Shown here: piece by piece, positions 11,078 through 21,330 of the stretch | Position numbering within the stretch: the first letter of the stretch is position 1 | Layout: the number at the start of each line of letters is the position of its first letter | Source of the DNA: Cryptomeria japonica | Taxonomy: Eukaryota > Streptophyta > Pinopsida > Cupressales > Cupressaceae | DNA: 64,000 nucleotides | Direction: 5' to 3' | Assembly (NCBI RefSeq): GCF_030272615.1 | Contig: NC_081411.1 | Span: 45,521,517 to 45,585,516, forward strand | The notes under the pieces: model-generated | The model's input: the letters and a program-made list of their open reading frames with translations, nothing else | What the model was told of the DNA's origin: nothing | The model's database searches: none | Program-made: the position numbers and the translations under genes

Positions 11078-11640
11078 GTGATTGAGCTTATGAAGAAAGG
11101 TGTTGTGCAAGAAAGCATAAGTCCATGTGTTGTACCAACATTCTTAACACCAAAGAAAGATGATACATGGAGGATGTGCACAAATAGCCATGCAATCAAT
11201 ATAATTACCATCAAATATCGGTTCCCTATGCCTCACTTGGATGACATGATGGATGTTCTTGTAGGGGCCCAGTATTTCAGTAAAATTGATTTGAGAAGTG
11301 CATATCACCAAATTCGGATCCAAGAAGGGGATGAATGGAAGAATGCTTTCAAGAGTAGAGATGGATTATATGAGTGGATGGTGATACCATTTGGGTTGTC
11401 TAATGCACCTAGTACCTTCATGCGATTGATGAATACGGTGCTTCTACCTTACATTGGTAAGTTGGTTGTAGTTTATTTTGATGACATTTTAATTTTTAGC
11501 AAGAGGAAAGAGGAGCACTTGTAGCATTTGCGGATCATATTGGATGTGTTGAGGAAAGAGAAACTTTATGCAAACCTAAAAAAGTGAAGTTTTATGCAAG
11601 AGAGTCTGGTGTTTTTGGGATTTATTGTTTCTGCAGAAGG
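11078..11640 (+). pseudogene. E2 reverse transcriptase
   Basis: The open part 11078-11524 has [53 protein letters not shown] and the catalytic [12 protein letters not shown]. Its Asp pair is present, with Phe in place of the more usual Val or Leu. In the motif [11 protein letters not shown] the usual Asp (C.D.RAIN) is Asn. A TAG at 11522-11524 and a second near 11585 cut the thumb region. Confidence 0.9.
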
Positions 11641-12334
11641 TATCAAAATGGATTTAGAGAAGGTTAGAGTAATTATGGAATGGCCTAGTCCTAAGAGCAT
11701 AATAGAGGTAAGAAGTTTTCATGGTCTGGGCACATTTCATTGAAAGTTTATTCAAAATTTTAGCAGTATTGTTGCACCCATAACAAATTGTACCAAAGGA
11801 AAGGAATTCATGTGGACCAATGAGCCTGAAGAAAGTTTCAAGTTTCTAAAGAAGAAGGTAATTGAAGCTCCCATATTAGCATTACCAAACTTTGAAAAAG
11901 TGTTTGAAGTTGATTGTGATACCTCACATGTAGGTATTGGAGTTGTTCTTAGCCAATCAGGTAAACTGATCACCTTTTTTAGTGAAAATTTGAATGAGGC
12001 AAGGAAGAACTATTCCACATATAATCTAGAGTTTTATGCACTTCTGCAAGCCTTGCGACACTGGAGGAATTATTTAGTGCCAAAGGAGTTTGTCTTGTTC
12101 ACAAACCACATTGCATTAAAATATTTGAACACACAAAATAAGTTGAGTAGTAGACATGCGAAATGGATTTCATTCATACAAGGCTATACATTTGTTTTGA
12201 AACACAAAACAGGAAATAAAAACCAAGGTGCAGATGCATTGAGTAGACGTGTTGTGCTTCTAACAACAATGGAGAATGAGGTAGTTGGTTTTGATGCAAT
12301 CAAAGATTTGTATGAGTCTGACAATGACTTCTGA
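11641..12334 (+). pseudogene. E2 RNase H
   Basis: Connection sequence (KMDLEKVRVIMEWPSPKS) leads to RNase H from about 11880: EVDCDTSHVGIGVVLSQSG, FFSENLNEARKNYSTYNLEF, HWRNYLVPKEFVLFTNH, GADALSRRV. The catalytic Glu (NLEFYALLQ) is kept. The third acidic residue, Asp in the usual TDH, is Asn (FTNHIALKY), a likely loss of activity. A TGA at about 11742 (usual FYRKF) interrupts the connection domain. Confidence 0.9.
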
Positions 12335-13280
12335 GAGATTGTGGAACAATTGAAGAACCCAATAGCTGGACATATGTCTAATATTCAAGGTGAATACTTT
12401 ATACAAGATGTCTATCTCTTCAAAGGGAAACAATTATGCATTCCAGTTGGTTCCATGAGGGAGAATATCATCAGGGAATTTCATAGTAGTGGTTTGGCTG
12501 GACATTTTGGCAAGGATAAGACAATAGCCTTAATCGAAGATAAATACTACTAGCCAAAGATGAAACAAGATGTAACTAGATATGTGGCAAGGTGTAGGAT
12601 CTGTCAGGTTGCTAAAGGACACTCACAGAATACAGAGTTGTACATGCCACTTCTTGTACCTCTAGAACCATGGACAGATTTGAGCATGGACTTTGTTTTG
12701 GGATTGCCAAATACACAATGACGTAATGATTCTATTTTTGTGGTTTTTGACAGATTCAGTAAAATGGTTCATTTTATTGCTTGTAAAATAACTAGTAATG
12801 AAACATGAGTGGCCAAATTATTTTTATCAGAAGTTGTTAGGTTGCATGGTGTACCAAAAACCATTGTCTCTGATAGAGATACAAAGTTCTTAAGTCATTT
12901 TTGGTGAACTTTATGGAAGAAGATGGGGACTAAGTTGTAGTTTAGCAATGCCTATCACCCTCAAACTGATGGGAAAACAGAGGTAGTCAATCGTAGTTTG
13001 GGAAACCTGTTAAGGTGCATTGTTGGAGAGAAGCCCAAGCAGTGGAATTTGGCATTGCCCCAAGGAGAGTTTTCTTACAATAGCTCAGTGAAGAGATCTA
13101 CAAGTAAATCCCCATTTCAAATTGTTTATGGTAGGAATCCTAAGGGTGTTCTAGATTTGGTGCAGTTGCCCCTTGGCGAAAGAATCAGTGATGATGCAGT
13201 AGAATTTGCAGAACACCTTCACCAATTGTAGGAAGAGGTGAGACAGAAGTTGCAGGAAAGTAATGTGAAGTACAAATCTA
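12335..13280 (+). pseudogene. E2 integrase
   Basis: The HHCC finger is present ([22 protein letters not shown]). The core holds all three acidic residues: [42 protein letters not shown] replaces the usual GQT. The C-terminal part 12998-13231 continues QWNLALPQGEFSYNSS and SPFQIVYGRNPKGVLDL. Stops at 12553, 12720, 12807, 12906 and 12942 prevent translation. Confidence 0.9.
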
Positions 13281-13735
13281 TAGTCAATGTTGGTTGATGA
13301 CATCAAGTCTTTAAGGAAGGTGATCTAGTGATAGTTTATCTGCGGAAAGAGAGGTTTCCTACAGGCACATACCACAAGTTAAAATATAAGAAAGTTGGTC
13401 CTTGCAAGGTTCTCAAGAAGATTAATGACAATGCTTATCAGGTTGATTTACCACCTGCTCTTGATATCTCTCCTGTATTTAATATTTCTGATCTATACAC
13501 ATTTCATGGTGATATTCATGATGATGGCAGTTAGGAGGAAGGAGATTGGCAACAGACACTCCCTAGTAAGAAACGGGAGAAGATTGCACAGATTCTCGAC
13601 AAGAAGACTGTTCGCACTTAGCAAGGAGAATACCATAGATACTTGGCATAGTGGGGTGGATTAGCACTAGTAGAGATAACATGGATTATAGAGTGGGAAT
13701 TGAAGTAGTTGGATCAAGTTCAGTGGCAGCTATTT
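13281..13735 (+). pseudogene. E2 integrase C-terminus and chromodomain
   Basis: The part 13328-13534 reads [18 protein letters not shown] and [18 protein letters not shown], the standard join between integrase and chromodomain. After a TAG and a frame change, 13573-13735 has a chromodomain in pieces: AQILDKKTVRT, EYHRYLA, WGGLALVEITWI, with stops at former Trp/Lys positions. It targets insertion to marked chromatin in live relatives. Confidence 0.82.
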
Positions 13736-13772
13736 GAGGACACCCACTTGCAAGAGTTGCATTCTTTTCAAC

Positions 13773-13782
13773 CAGAGGAGAA
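13773..13782 (+). other. E2 polypurine tract
   Basis: CAGAGGAGAA lies directly before the TG of the 3' LTR. Confidence 0.75.
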
Positions 13783-14280
13783 TGATGTAGGGACTTCGTG
13801 AGGTCATAACTTTTGATTCGGTTGTCCAATTGGGCTAAAATTCTACATGGACGTAGATCTTGAGGAGTTGATTGGATTGCCAACCAAACCTAGTTTGGTA
13901 GGGCCTCCAAAAATTCAAATTTTCAGGGCCGGATTCCTTCATCTAAGGCCTCAAAATTGGCTTTTAATTTATTTTTCGGTTTTTTAGTTAATTTTGAGCT
14001 CGTAATCTTTTTGAGATTAGAAAGTTGGTTTTTTGTGTCATAGGAATGTTTTTTATATTTCAAGAAGATTTCATGATTTTTGGGATAGATTTGAAAATTT
14101 TCCTAAATGGCAATTTTTGGATTTTGTAAAAATCTACCCAAAAAGGAAATTTTTGGTGATTGTTTAAAATAGGGACTTTTTCATTATAATGGTAGAATGG
14201 TTGGAGTTGTAGAAGAATAATGAAGAACATTTGATCTAGACTTGTGTTTATTTTGATTATTCTTTGTTATATTGGTTATG
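13783..14280 (+). repeat. E2 3' LTR, right end missing
   Basis: TGATGTAGGGACTTCG at its start. Homology to the 5' LTR ends after ATTGGTTATG (14280), about 15-25 bp short of the LTR end. By eye the two LTRs differ at roughly one base in ten, apart from the 75-bp indel. Confidence 0.88.
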
Positions 14281-15941
14281 TATTTTAATATAAAAATTGT
14301 TCAACACCAACTATTGGAAATTGTGCTAATATAAAGCTTCACATAAAATAAGGAAATAGACTAGTATGAAATTGTATTATTGCATATTCTAATCTGATCC
14401 ATTTCTCTTCAACTATCAGAGGTTCAAATTTGGGCCTAGTTCAAATAGTAGATATTTTAGGAAATTGTACTAGATATTAAACCTTCTATAGTAAAGAGAA
14501 AAGTTACTAAACTAAAATACAAGTATAAATTTTACAACTAGAAAAATAAAAGATATTTAATATTTAAATAGTCAATTTGTCAAATATTATTTTAAAATGA
14601 ATGAAATTTGAATATGTTTAAGTTAAAAAATACAAATAAAAATTAAAAAAACATGTCAAATGAGAACAAAATATAAGTCTATCTCTTTAGGTCATTATCC
14701 AAAGCTATTCCAAAAGAGAAAATGAAGGGACTAAAGAATGTGTTAGTTACATAACATATCTTTGTTTTTAAAACAATCACATTATCTTTTCCTTTTTATT
14801 ATTTAAAAAATGTGATTAAGTTGTAGAACATAAAACATGACCGTGTCGTTGATTCAATATTATGCTCATTTATTCTATTTGAAATTATGATTATTGCATT
14901 TTTATTTAATAAGACATAAAATTCATTATGAGACTATTCATTAGTTTTTTATGTCTTCAAATTGGCTCTTTATGAAATCTTAATTATTATAAAGTTGAAA
15001 GATAAGTAATTATTTTTTTATTCTTAAAGAAGCATAAATAGAACTCTTTGTGTTAATGATCATTTTTAGATTCTTTTCTTTAACTTCAATTTTACATACA
15101 CAAACAAATTTGTTGTAAATTATATTTTTTCTCGTTATTTTAGAAATAATGTTTTTCATATGAAAAAAAGAGTCGGAAAAGAAATATATATAATGATTTA
15201 TGAACAATTATATATAAATCCGTTAAGTATTCTGACTTATCTCTATTTATATGGTCAACTTTCACATCTCACATATTATTCTGAAATTGTTGTTATATAT
15301 CTATTTCTACCCACCAATTTTAAATATATTTAATATAATCATTTTTCAAATTATAAAAAATATTTTTCATACCATTTACACACATAGCCATGTCAATTAA
15401 CAACATTCCATTGATGACATTATTACGGTAATGAAGTTTATCAGGTGGTACATATCTTAGACAAAATGATGCACGAAGAACCACCAAAGACGTGCTAAAT
15501 AGTAATATAACTTAGAATCACTCACCACAGAGACAACCAGTACATTCAGTGCTTGAGCATTTATATACAGCATACACAATTAAAAGGTGTATATATAATA
15601 GGAAGCACATAAATTTCTATGTTTATTTAGCATCATCATGGAAAACATTATACACTGATCTGTTGGAGTTAATATATTCGTCATATTCCTTGCTTATTTA
15701 GAGGATTATATGAAATCACATTAAGACATAGATGATTTCAGATAAATCACTAAACAAGTGAAAACTTAAAATATTCCATTTGAACATAGGCCATTCCCAT
15801 CTACATAGAGAAACCTTAACTACAACATAAGAACTGTATAGAGAAAACACTATAATATGCATCCAAACATACACAATAGAGCAATAGACAAAATGGAAGT
15901 CTGTATACCCATTTATTGCTGATAATATAAAGCAAGTAATA
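14281..15941. other. AT-rich spacer
   Basis: Very AT-rich with no coding region, RNA gene or recognisable repeat. A TATATATAA stretch is at about 15591-15599. Confidence 0.6.
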
Positions 15942-16190
15942 GTGCGTGCGCTAAGGCTGCTTGTTTTTCACTTTGCGGGTGGAGGAAATGGAATGAAGGG
16001 AAAAGGGCGGGGAGAAGACGAAGTGCGTGGGAAGGTGAAAAAAGGAGGACGAGAAGGAGACGAAGTGCGTGGGAAGGTGAAAAAAGGAGGACGAGAAGGA
16101 GACAAAGTGCGTGGGAGGGTGAAAAAAGGAGGACGAGAAGGAGGAGCCTACAAAAGATGACGGCTTTTCTGTATATCTCTCGCACACACA
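15942..16190 (+). repeat. GC-rich island with three 42-bp in-frame repeats
   Basis: Three head-to-tail 42-bp units occupy 16017-16058, 16059-16100 and 16101-16142. Units 1 and 2 appear identical; unit 3 has two or three changes. Forty-two is a multiple of three, so a 72-codon + strand frame (15942-16160) repeats a 14-residue basic unit (EVRGKVKKGGREGD). The - strand frame repeats SSSFFHLPTHFVSF. The island is much richer in G and purines than its surroundings. No gene model could be supported: no splice sites or homology recognised. Confidence 0.75.
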
Positions 16191-18149
16191 CAGGCGCTGA
16201 ACTCCATCACCAACAAAACAGTAGCTAACACTAAAAAAGCCCGGTGAGAAAACATTTTAACTACAACTAAAACAAATTACAGAATCGTCAAAACTAGACA
16301 GTTTTGCTTTGGAGAAAATGTATGAGAGGTGGGTCTCATATATAATACCCTAAAAAGTGGAAACCTTTACTTTCTGCCAACTCATTTGCATGAATGAATA
16401 GAATGGCAGTGGGCTCAAAGGACAAATTTGTCTGGATTTCCATATTGTCCAGCTCATGCGTTACAAATTTGGTGATGTTACCTTAACCAGCTTCAAAAGC
16501 CATGTAACATGAAATAATCATTGTCATTAAAATTGAAGTTACAATGAGTAAGTGTGATTGGAAGAGACGAGGTCGCTGTCTTTGAGGTTCAATTAGATGT
16601 GCTCAGAGTGGCCTTTAACACCGGGTGACAGTTGTTATAGGCCCCTAAATGTATGTAGTTTGGTGAAAGATATTAAGTTTCTTAATCGAAGTAATATGAT
16701 TTCGAATTGCTACCTATATTCCTTTCAGCTATATCAAAAACATGATTTTGACTTGCAACCTATTTTACTTTCGGCTATTTTTCTTCGTACCTTTTATTCT
16801 TCCAATTCTTTTGTATAATATATTAAAAATATGATTTTGACTTGACAAAAATGATTCGACTGACTAGTCTCTCCACACATACAGAAAGCACCTAAAGTTT
16901 TGGTTTATATTTTTATTTTTTAACTTTGTAATAAATATTATTTATTTAATTTTGTCAAGATAAAAATAGTTTAATATTCAAGTAAAAGGGGAGAGTGGTA
17001 GAGAGGCATATTTATATAGTTTAATTACACAATGTCTAAACATAAAACTAAGTTCAATCAAAGTGTGAGAAGGTAATATGATTCTAAAAGAACGGGATAT
17101 TTATCATCTAGTTTTCCGCAAACATTACCAATGTTGACATAATCATTTGACTCCAAGCTAGTGAGTGGACCTTATTTTTCAAGAGGATTGCCCATGAGCT
17201 ACCAAGTGGATAATTGAGGGATAGTACAACTAGTCATGGTAACTTGTGTAATTCAACCCACAAAAATATATTCCCTCCCACAAAAAGAGGAAGAGGAATC
17301 AACTCTCAAACATTGCTCATTTTTATTGTACCCTGAAGACTAGCTAAATCTACTCTTATGCCCACATTAAGGAGAGGATGGTTACAAAGGACTCTAGCAA
17401 TAGTATAGGGTGTATTCCCCGAATAATATGATAGCTCCTAGATGAGAAACCTCAAATGCAAATTTACAATGGTCCATTTGGATCCACATAAGAACATCAG
17501 AATAGATCGTCACTTTATAGTAAAGACACAAAATTGTGTCACACTTCTGGCCTTGATATCAAATGCACCAAACAAAGTACGCTAATTTAGGTACCATAAT
17601 TGCACTCTAAATATACTATAATTTATGATTCTAAGTGCCAACAGAAGATTGAAATCAGCACTGACCATAGAGAGATAAGGGAAAGCCACTAATAAATGTT
17701 AAGAGGTCTTTAATTGTAAAAGTATGTTTAGGTACCTAGTACCTTTCAACTCAACCCCAATTTTCTCAATCAAAAGAATGGGGGCCCCCTTTTCCTCTTT
17801 TGACCTTGATTTTTTATCTCCTTTTATTTTCTTTCATTCTTTATTTCCTTCTTTTTCTACCCTCTTTCTCATTTCTTCTGACCCATTTCAGGAATTCAAG
17901 GATTCATGTTAGTTGTTGCTTGTTCCCTTCTAAGAGCCCTCATTTAGGGATCAAGCATGGGGGTATCAATGCCCTCATTTAGGGATCAAGCATGGAGGGT
18001 ATTATGTGCATGTACCTCCATGTGCATGCAATACCCTTGACTCCCAATAGTGGCTAGGCTCGTTACCTACCACTTGAAATGTATTTAATGCACTCAAGTT
18101 CTATAAAGATGTCTAGTTTGAAGGAGGGACAAAAACCCCTCATTTTTTC
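16191..18149. other. Spacer without recognised gene
   Basis: Low-GC sequence with a pyrimidine-rich run at about 17790-17890. A direct repeat of about 28 bp (gccctcatttagggatcaag...) occurs at 17936-17963 and 17971-17998. On the - strand this lies just downstream of the copia relic and could belong to its 3' untranslated part or LTR. Confidence 0.5.
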
Positions 18150-19270
18150 CAGAGATACTCAAAGGTATCTTTTGCTAGTACCTTGGGAAAGATGTATGCA
18201 AACTGATACTTTGTAGGCACATATCCCAATTTGACTTCTTTCACTGCAACCTTCTCTCTTAAGAAATGATGTTGAATAGATATATGTTTATTCCCTAAGC
18301 GCATTAGGAAAGAAGCCCTAATTTAATATAATCCTTTCTATACACATATTCCAATCTGACTTCTTTCTCTCTTAAGAAATGATGCTGAATAGATATTTGT
18401 TTATTCCTTGGGTGCATTAGTGGATTCTTTAAAATATTAATTAGGCATGTATTGCCACACATAATAGGAATTGCAACATCACATGTCACCTTGTTATCTC
18501 TAAGAGATTCCTTTATCCACATGACTTTAGTGCAATAAGATGTTTTTGCAATATACTTTTCCTTTGTAGTAGATAACGATATTGAATCCTATTTTTTTCT
18601 CAACCAAAGACCAATATGTCTCCCAACAAAAGTGCACCACCACTTGTACTTCTTCTATCACAAGCACATCGAACTGAATTAGTATTTGTGTATGATTTGA
18701 AAATAAAATCATCATTCTTCTTGCACTACAAAATCAATAGTCCCTCTCAAATATGTAAATATCATTTTCATTGCTTGATCATGTGACTACTTTGGATTAG
18801 CTTGATATCTGGAAACTAAATAGACAACATGAATAATATCTTGTCTTGAAGAAATCAAATATAGTAATCCTCCAATCATAGACCTATACTATTTTTGACC
18901 AACTTCTAAAGATCCATCATCCTTAGCTTGCAACTAGTAATCATAGGGGTTCCAATTGGTTTGGAATTCTCAATACCAAATTTTCTTAGCATGTCCTTGA
19001 TACTTGGTCTAAGAAATGAAAATACCATCTTCTGACTGAGTCACTTGAAGACCAAGGAAAAATGATAATTCACCAATCATTGACATCCCAAATTCTTTAT
19101 TCATTTCTTCTACAAATCTCTTACAAACACTATCATCTCCTCCAAAAATGATATCATTAACCTATGCAACAACTATTAATAGTTTATCACCCTTTACTTA
19201 ATAATAAAGATTACTATCTATTGTACCTCTCTTAAAATTATGTTGGGATAAATACTTATCCAATATTTTG
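18150..19270 (-). pseudogene. Copia RT and RNase H relic
   Basis: Read on the - strand from 19270: RT palm sequence FKRGTIDSNLYY, then VNDIIFGGDDSVCKRFVEEM (usual YVDDIIFG, first Asp changed to Asn), EFGMSMIGELSFFLGLQV, FISXTKYIKDMLRKFGIEN, TPMITSCKL. Toward 18150 come RNase H pieces: ILKNPLMHPRNKQISIQHHF and YVPTKYQ with DTFEYLWKK. This order (RT then RNase H at the end of the polyprotein) is Ty1/copia. Gag, protease and integrase are missing: the relic stops exactly at the LTR that begins at 19271. There are many stops and frameshifts. Confidence 0.88.
18225..18445. repeat. Tandem duplication inside copia RNase H
   Basis: The segment with ctcttaagaaatgatg(t/c)tgaatagatat and ttattcc occurs twice, at about 18230-18316 and 18343-18430, about 113 bp apart. 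It doubles the coding segment for the motif around QHHFLREK. Confidence 0.7.
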
Positions 19271-20485
19271 TGATGGTGAAAATTATGGTTTTACCAATTA
19301 AGGTAATAAAACCACCAATATTTCTTAAAAGACCATCACATTGAAAGAGGGATGGACCTGCTAGATCTAAGCTTAATCCTTTTGGGAAAAAGTCTTAAAT
19401 TTTGATTAGGTTCACTTCATTATGGCTTAATCCTCTTTCTAAATTGAATTGTGAAAATATTGATATTAGGGTAAATAGGTGATTATTGAAGAAATTGAGC
19501 ATAAAGAGCGAGCTAAAACCATCATATGGAGACAATAACCTGGATTTGGGCTAAAGAAGATGTTTAGAATCTGTTCCCAAAAGTTTAGCTTGATTCCTTG
19601 AGACCAGGTAGTATCAATTCACCATGGTCCTTTAAGTTTGTCACCATCAAAAGGTGAACTTATTTATCACTATGAATATTGTCAATCCTCCTAAATGCAA
19701 CTTTGTACTTGTTTCCTACACACAAAATAAAAATGGGAAATTGTTGGGAATAGGGATTCACCTAAGTCAAGCCCCGATTTAGGAATTATCCTCAAGTGAA
19801 TGAATTAATGCAAATACTAAGATAAATGCTAGAAAGATATATCTTAGATCTGCAATTACTGATGATAATGCTTTGCTCTTTGAATGTAATCATACATGTC
19901 ATAAGATATTGCATGAACATGACAAAACCCTTATCATACACACATGTTTGCATTAAAATTGACATGAATTTTCTCCACAATGGTTGAATGATGAATATAC
20001 AACTTTGAAGATCTCTGAAAATGCTCGATGATGAATGCTTAATGGATGCATGAGTGATTTAGGTAGATAATTAATGGAGAATTATATCTAAAATGAATTG
20101 ATTAATGTCTTTATATAGGGGGTTGTAGGTAAATTGCCAATTAGGCCAACCTCCAACAGTCATACAAAGCACTGAAGATCAAATCTTATCGTTGAGACAA
20201 ATCCCCAACCCCATTTCAAATTAGGTCCTACTTAAGTAAGACTAGTGTTTCAGTGTGTCGTCATCCAGACCAGGACATTCCATGCACTAGTCTTGCCTCA
20301 ATCAGGACCAAAACAAAGATAAAAGAGGGAGGGTATCCCATTATAAGATCCACAAAAGGTTGTTTGTGACCTCAAAGTTGGAGAATTAGCACAAACAAAC
20401 CCAAAAAGGTGATGAGAATAGAATGCTAAAGTGGGGGCACAAAGATGAGGTGCAAATTGGCCCAGTGACAATTTTCGATGCTACA
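19271..20485 (-). repeat. M1 LTR-A
   Basis: Plus-view start TGATGGTGAAAATTATGG, end GATGCTACA followed by a polypurine tract (complement). Homologous along its length to LTR-B pieces at 24967-25367 and 46576-47299, and more distantly to the E5 LTRs. Confidence 0.75.
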
Positions 20486-20518
20486 TTTAGATTCCACTAT
20501 AATGGGAGTATGAGCCTA
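20486..20518 (-). other. 33-bp remnant between the two M1 LTRs
   Basis: tttagattccactataatgg... read on the - strand is a polypurine tract (TTATAGTGGAATCTAAA) abutting LTR-A, plus about 15 bp. It matches the sequence next to the LTR in E5 (29204 on) and at 47300 on. All other internal sequence is gone here. Confidence 0.65.
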
Positions 20519-20554
20519 TGCTGGTGAAAATATTAGGGTTTCCACCATTAGATG
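20519..20554 (-). repeat. M1 LTR-B, piece 1
   Basis: TGCTGGTGAAAATATTAGGG matches the start of LTR-A. E3 follows directly. The last five bases, AGATG, are E3's target site. Confidence 0.65.
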
Positions 20555-21307
20555 TGTAGACACCTATATTATCTTGTCTAATTAAATAAATATTTTTATT
20601 TATTTAATTATTTAAGCCTAATTCTTCTATTAATTAAATAAATCTTTATTTATTTAATTAATTCATTAATCCTCTTCTAAGCCTTATTTCTCATTTAAAT
20701 AAATAATTTTATTTATTTGAATTGTCCTAAATAAATATTTCATTTATTTAATTGATCCCACTTCCTCTATCAATTAAATAAATCTTTATTTATTTAATTA
20801 ATTCATTAGCCTTTTCTACCCATGACACATGTCATTCATCTCTTAATTCCTACACTACCTACCCTCTCATTATTTTCTTATTTCTTCTACCTACCCTCTA
20901 GTCCTAGCTGACCATCTATCTTTTACACCTCTTAATATTGTCCCTCCATTTCTTATAGTGTCTTCTATATAAGGAGATACTTCCTTCATTATCAACCCTC
21001 AACTACACTTTCACACTTTCATATGTGATCAAGCCTACCTGCAACCACATTTCTGTTCTTTGTTGAGCTCTTGTGCACACATAAAATCTGAGAGCAAATA
21101 TATCAAGCAAGATCAATGGAGATAGGAAGAATGGAGATTCAAACCCTACTGGACATGTGATGGTATAATCTTTGTGATTTTGTTGATTTGCATTGTCTTA
21201 GGTAATCTTCATATGTTATGGTGGATCTTTGTTGTTGTTAGACTAGGGTTTCGTGGTTGAATTCATTTAGTCTTTCAATATTGTTGTTTCCATTTTTACC
21301 ATAAACA
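20555..21307 (+). repeat. E3 5' LTR
   Basis: The first 230 bp are a chain of AT palindromes (aaataaat...atttattt), then GC-richer sequence, a TATA box at 20966, and the end TACCATAAACA. By eye about 5% different from the 3' LTR. Confidence 0.92.
20966..20974 (+). promoter_or_regulatory. TATA box in E3 5' LTR
   Basis: TATATAAGG at 20966-20974; the same site is in the 3' LTR at 24620-24628. It is about 340 bp before the LTR end. Confidence 0.6.
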
Positions 21308-21330
21308 TTTTGGCATGCCCATCCCCTGTA
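21308..21330 (+). other. E3 primer-binding site candidate
   Basis: TTTTGGCATGCCCATCCCCTG directly follows the 5' LTR. TGG at the start fits a tRNA 3' CCA. The tRNA could not be named. Confidence 0.4.

Larger units (their letters stand above)
8721..14280 (+). mobile_element. E2: Ty3/gypsy chromovirus with two LTRs
   Basis: Both LTRs begin TGATG(C/T)AGGGACTTCG and are clearly homologous. Between them lie a tRNA-iMet-like primer site, gag, CCHC knuckle, protease, RT, RNase H, integrase and chromodomain in the Ty3/gypsy order. No target-site duplication was found because the end of the 3' LTR is missing. Many stops are TGA or TAG at former Arg, Gln or Trp codons, as expected from deamination of methylated C. 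The element is long dead. Confidence 0.93.

Noticed and set aside
15913-16191. Antisense 78-92 codon frames over the 42-bp repeats as a membrane protein gene
   Set aside because: The hydrophobic pattern comes from the repeat unit; no gene structure supports it.
20570-20790. Spaced palindromic repeats that recall a CRISPR array
   Set aside because: Plant DNA, irregular spacing, AT palindromes within LTRs.
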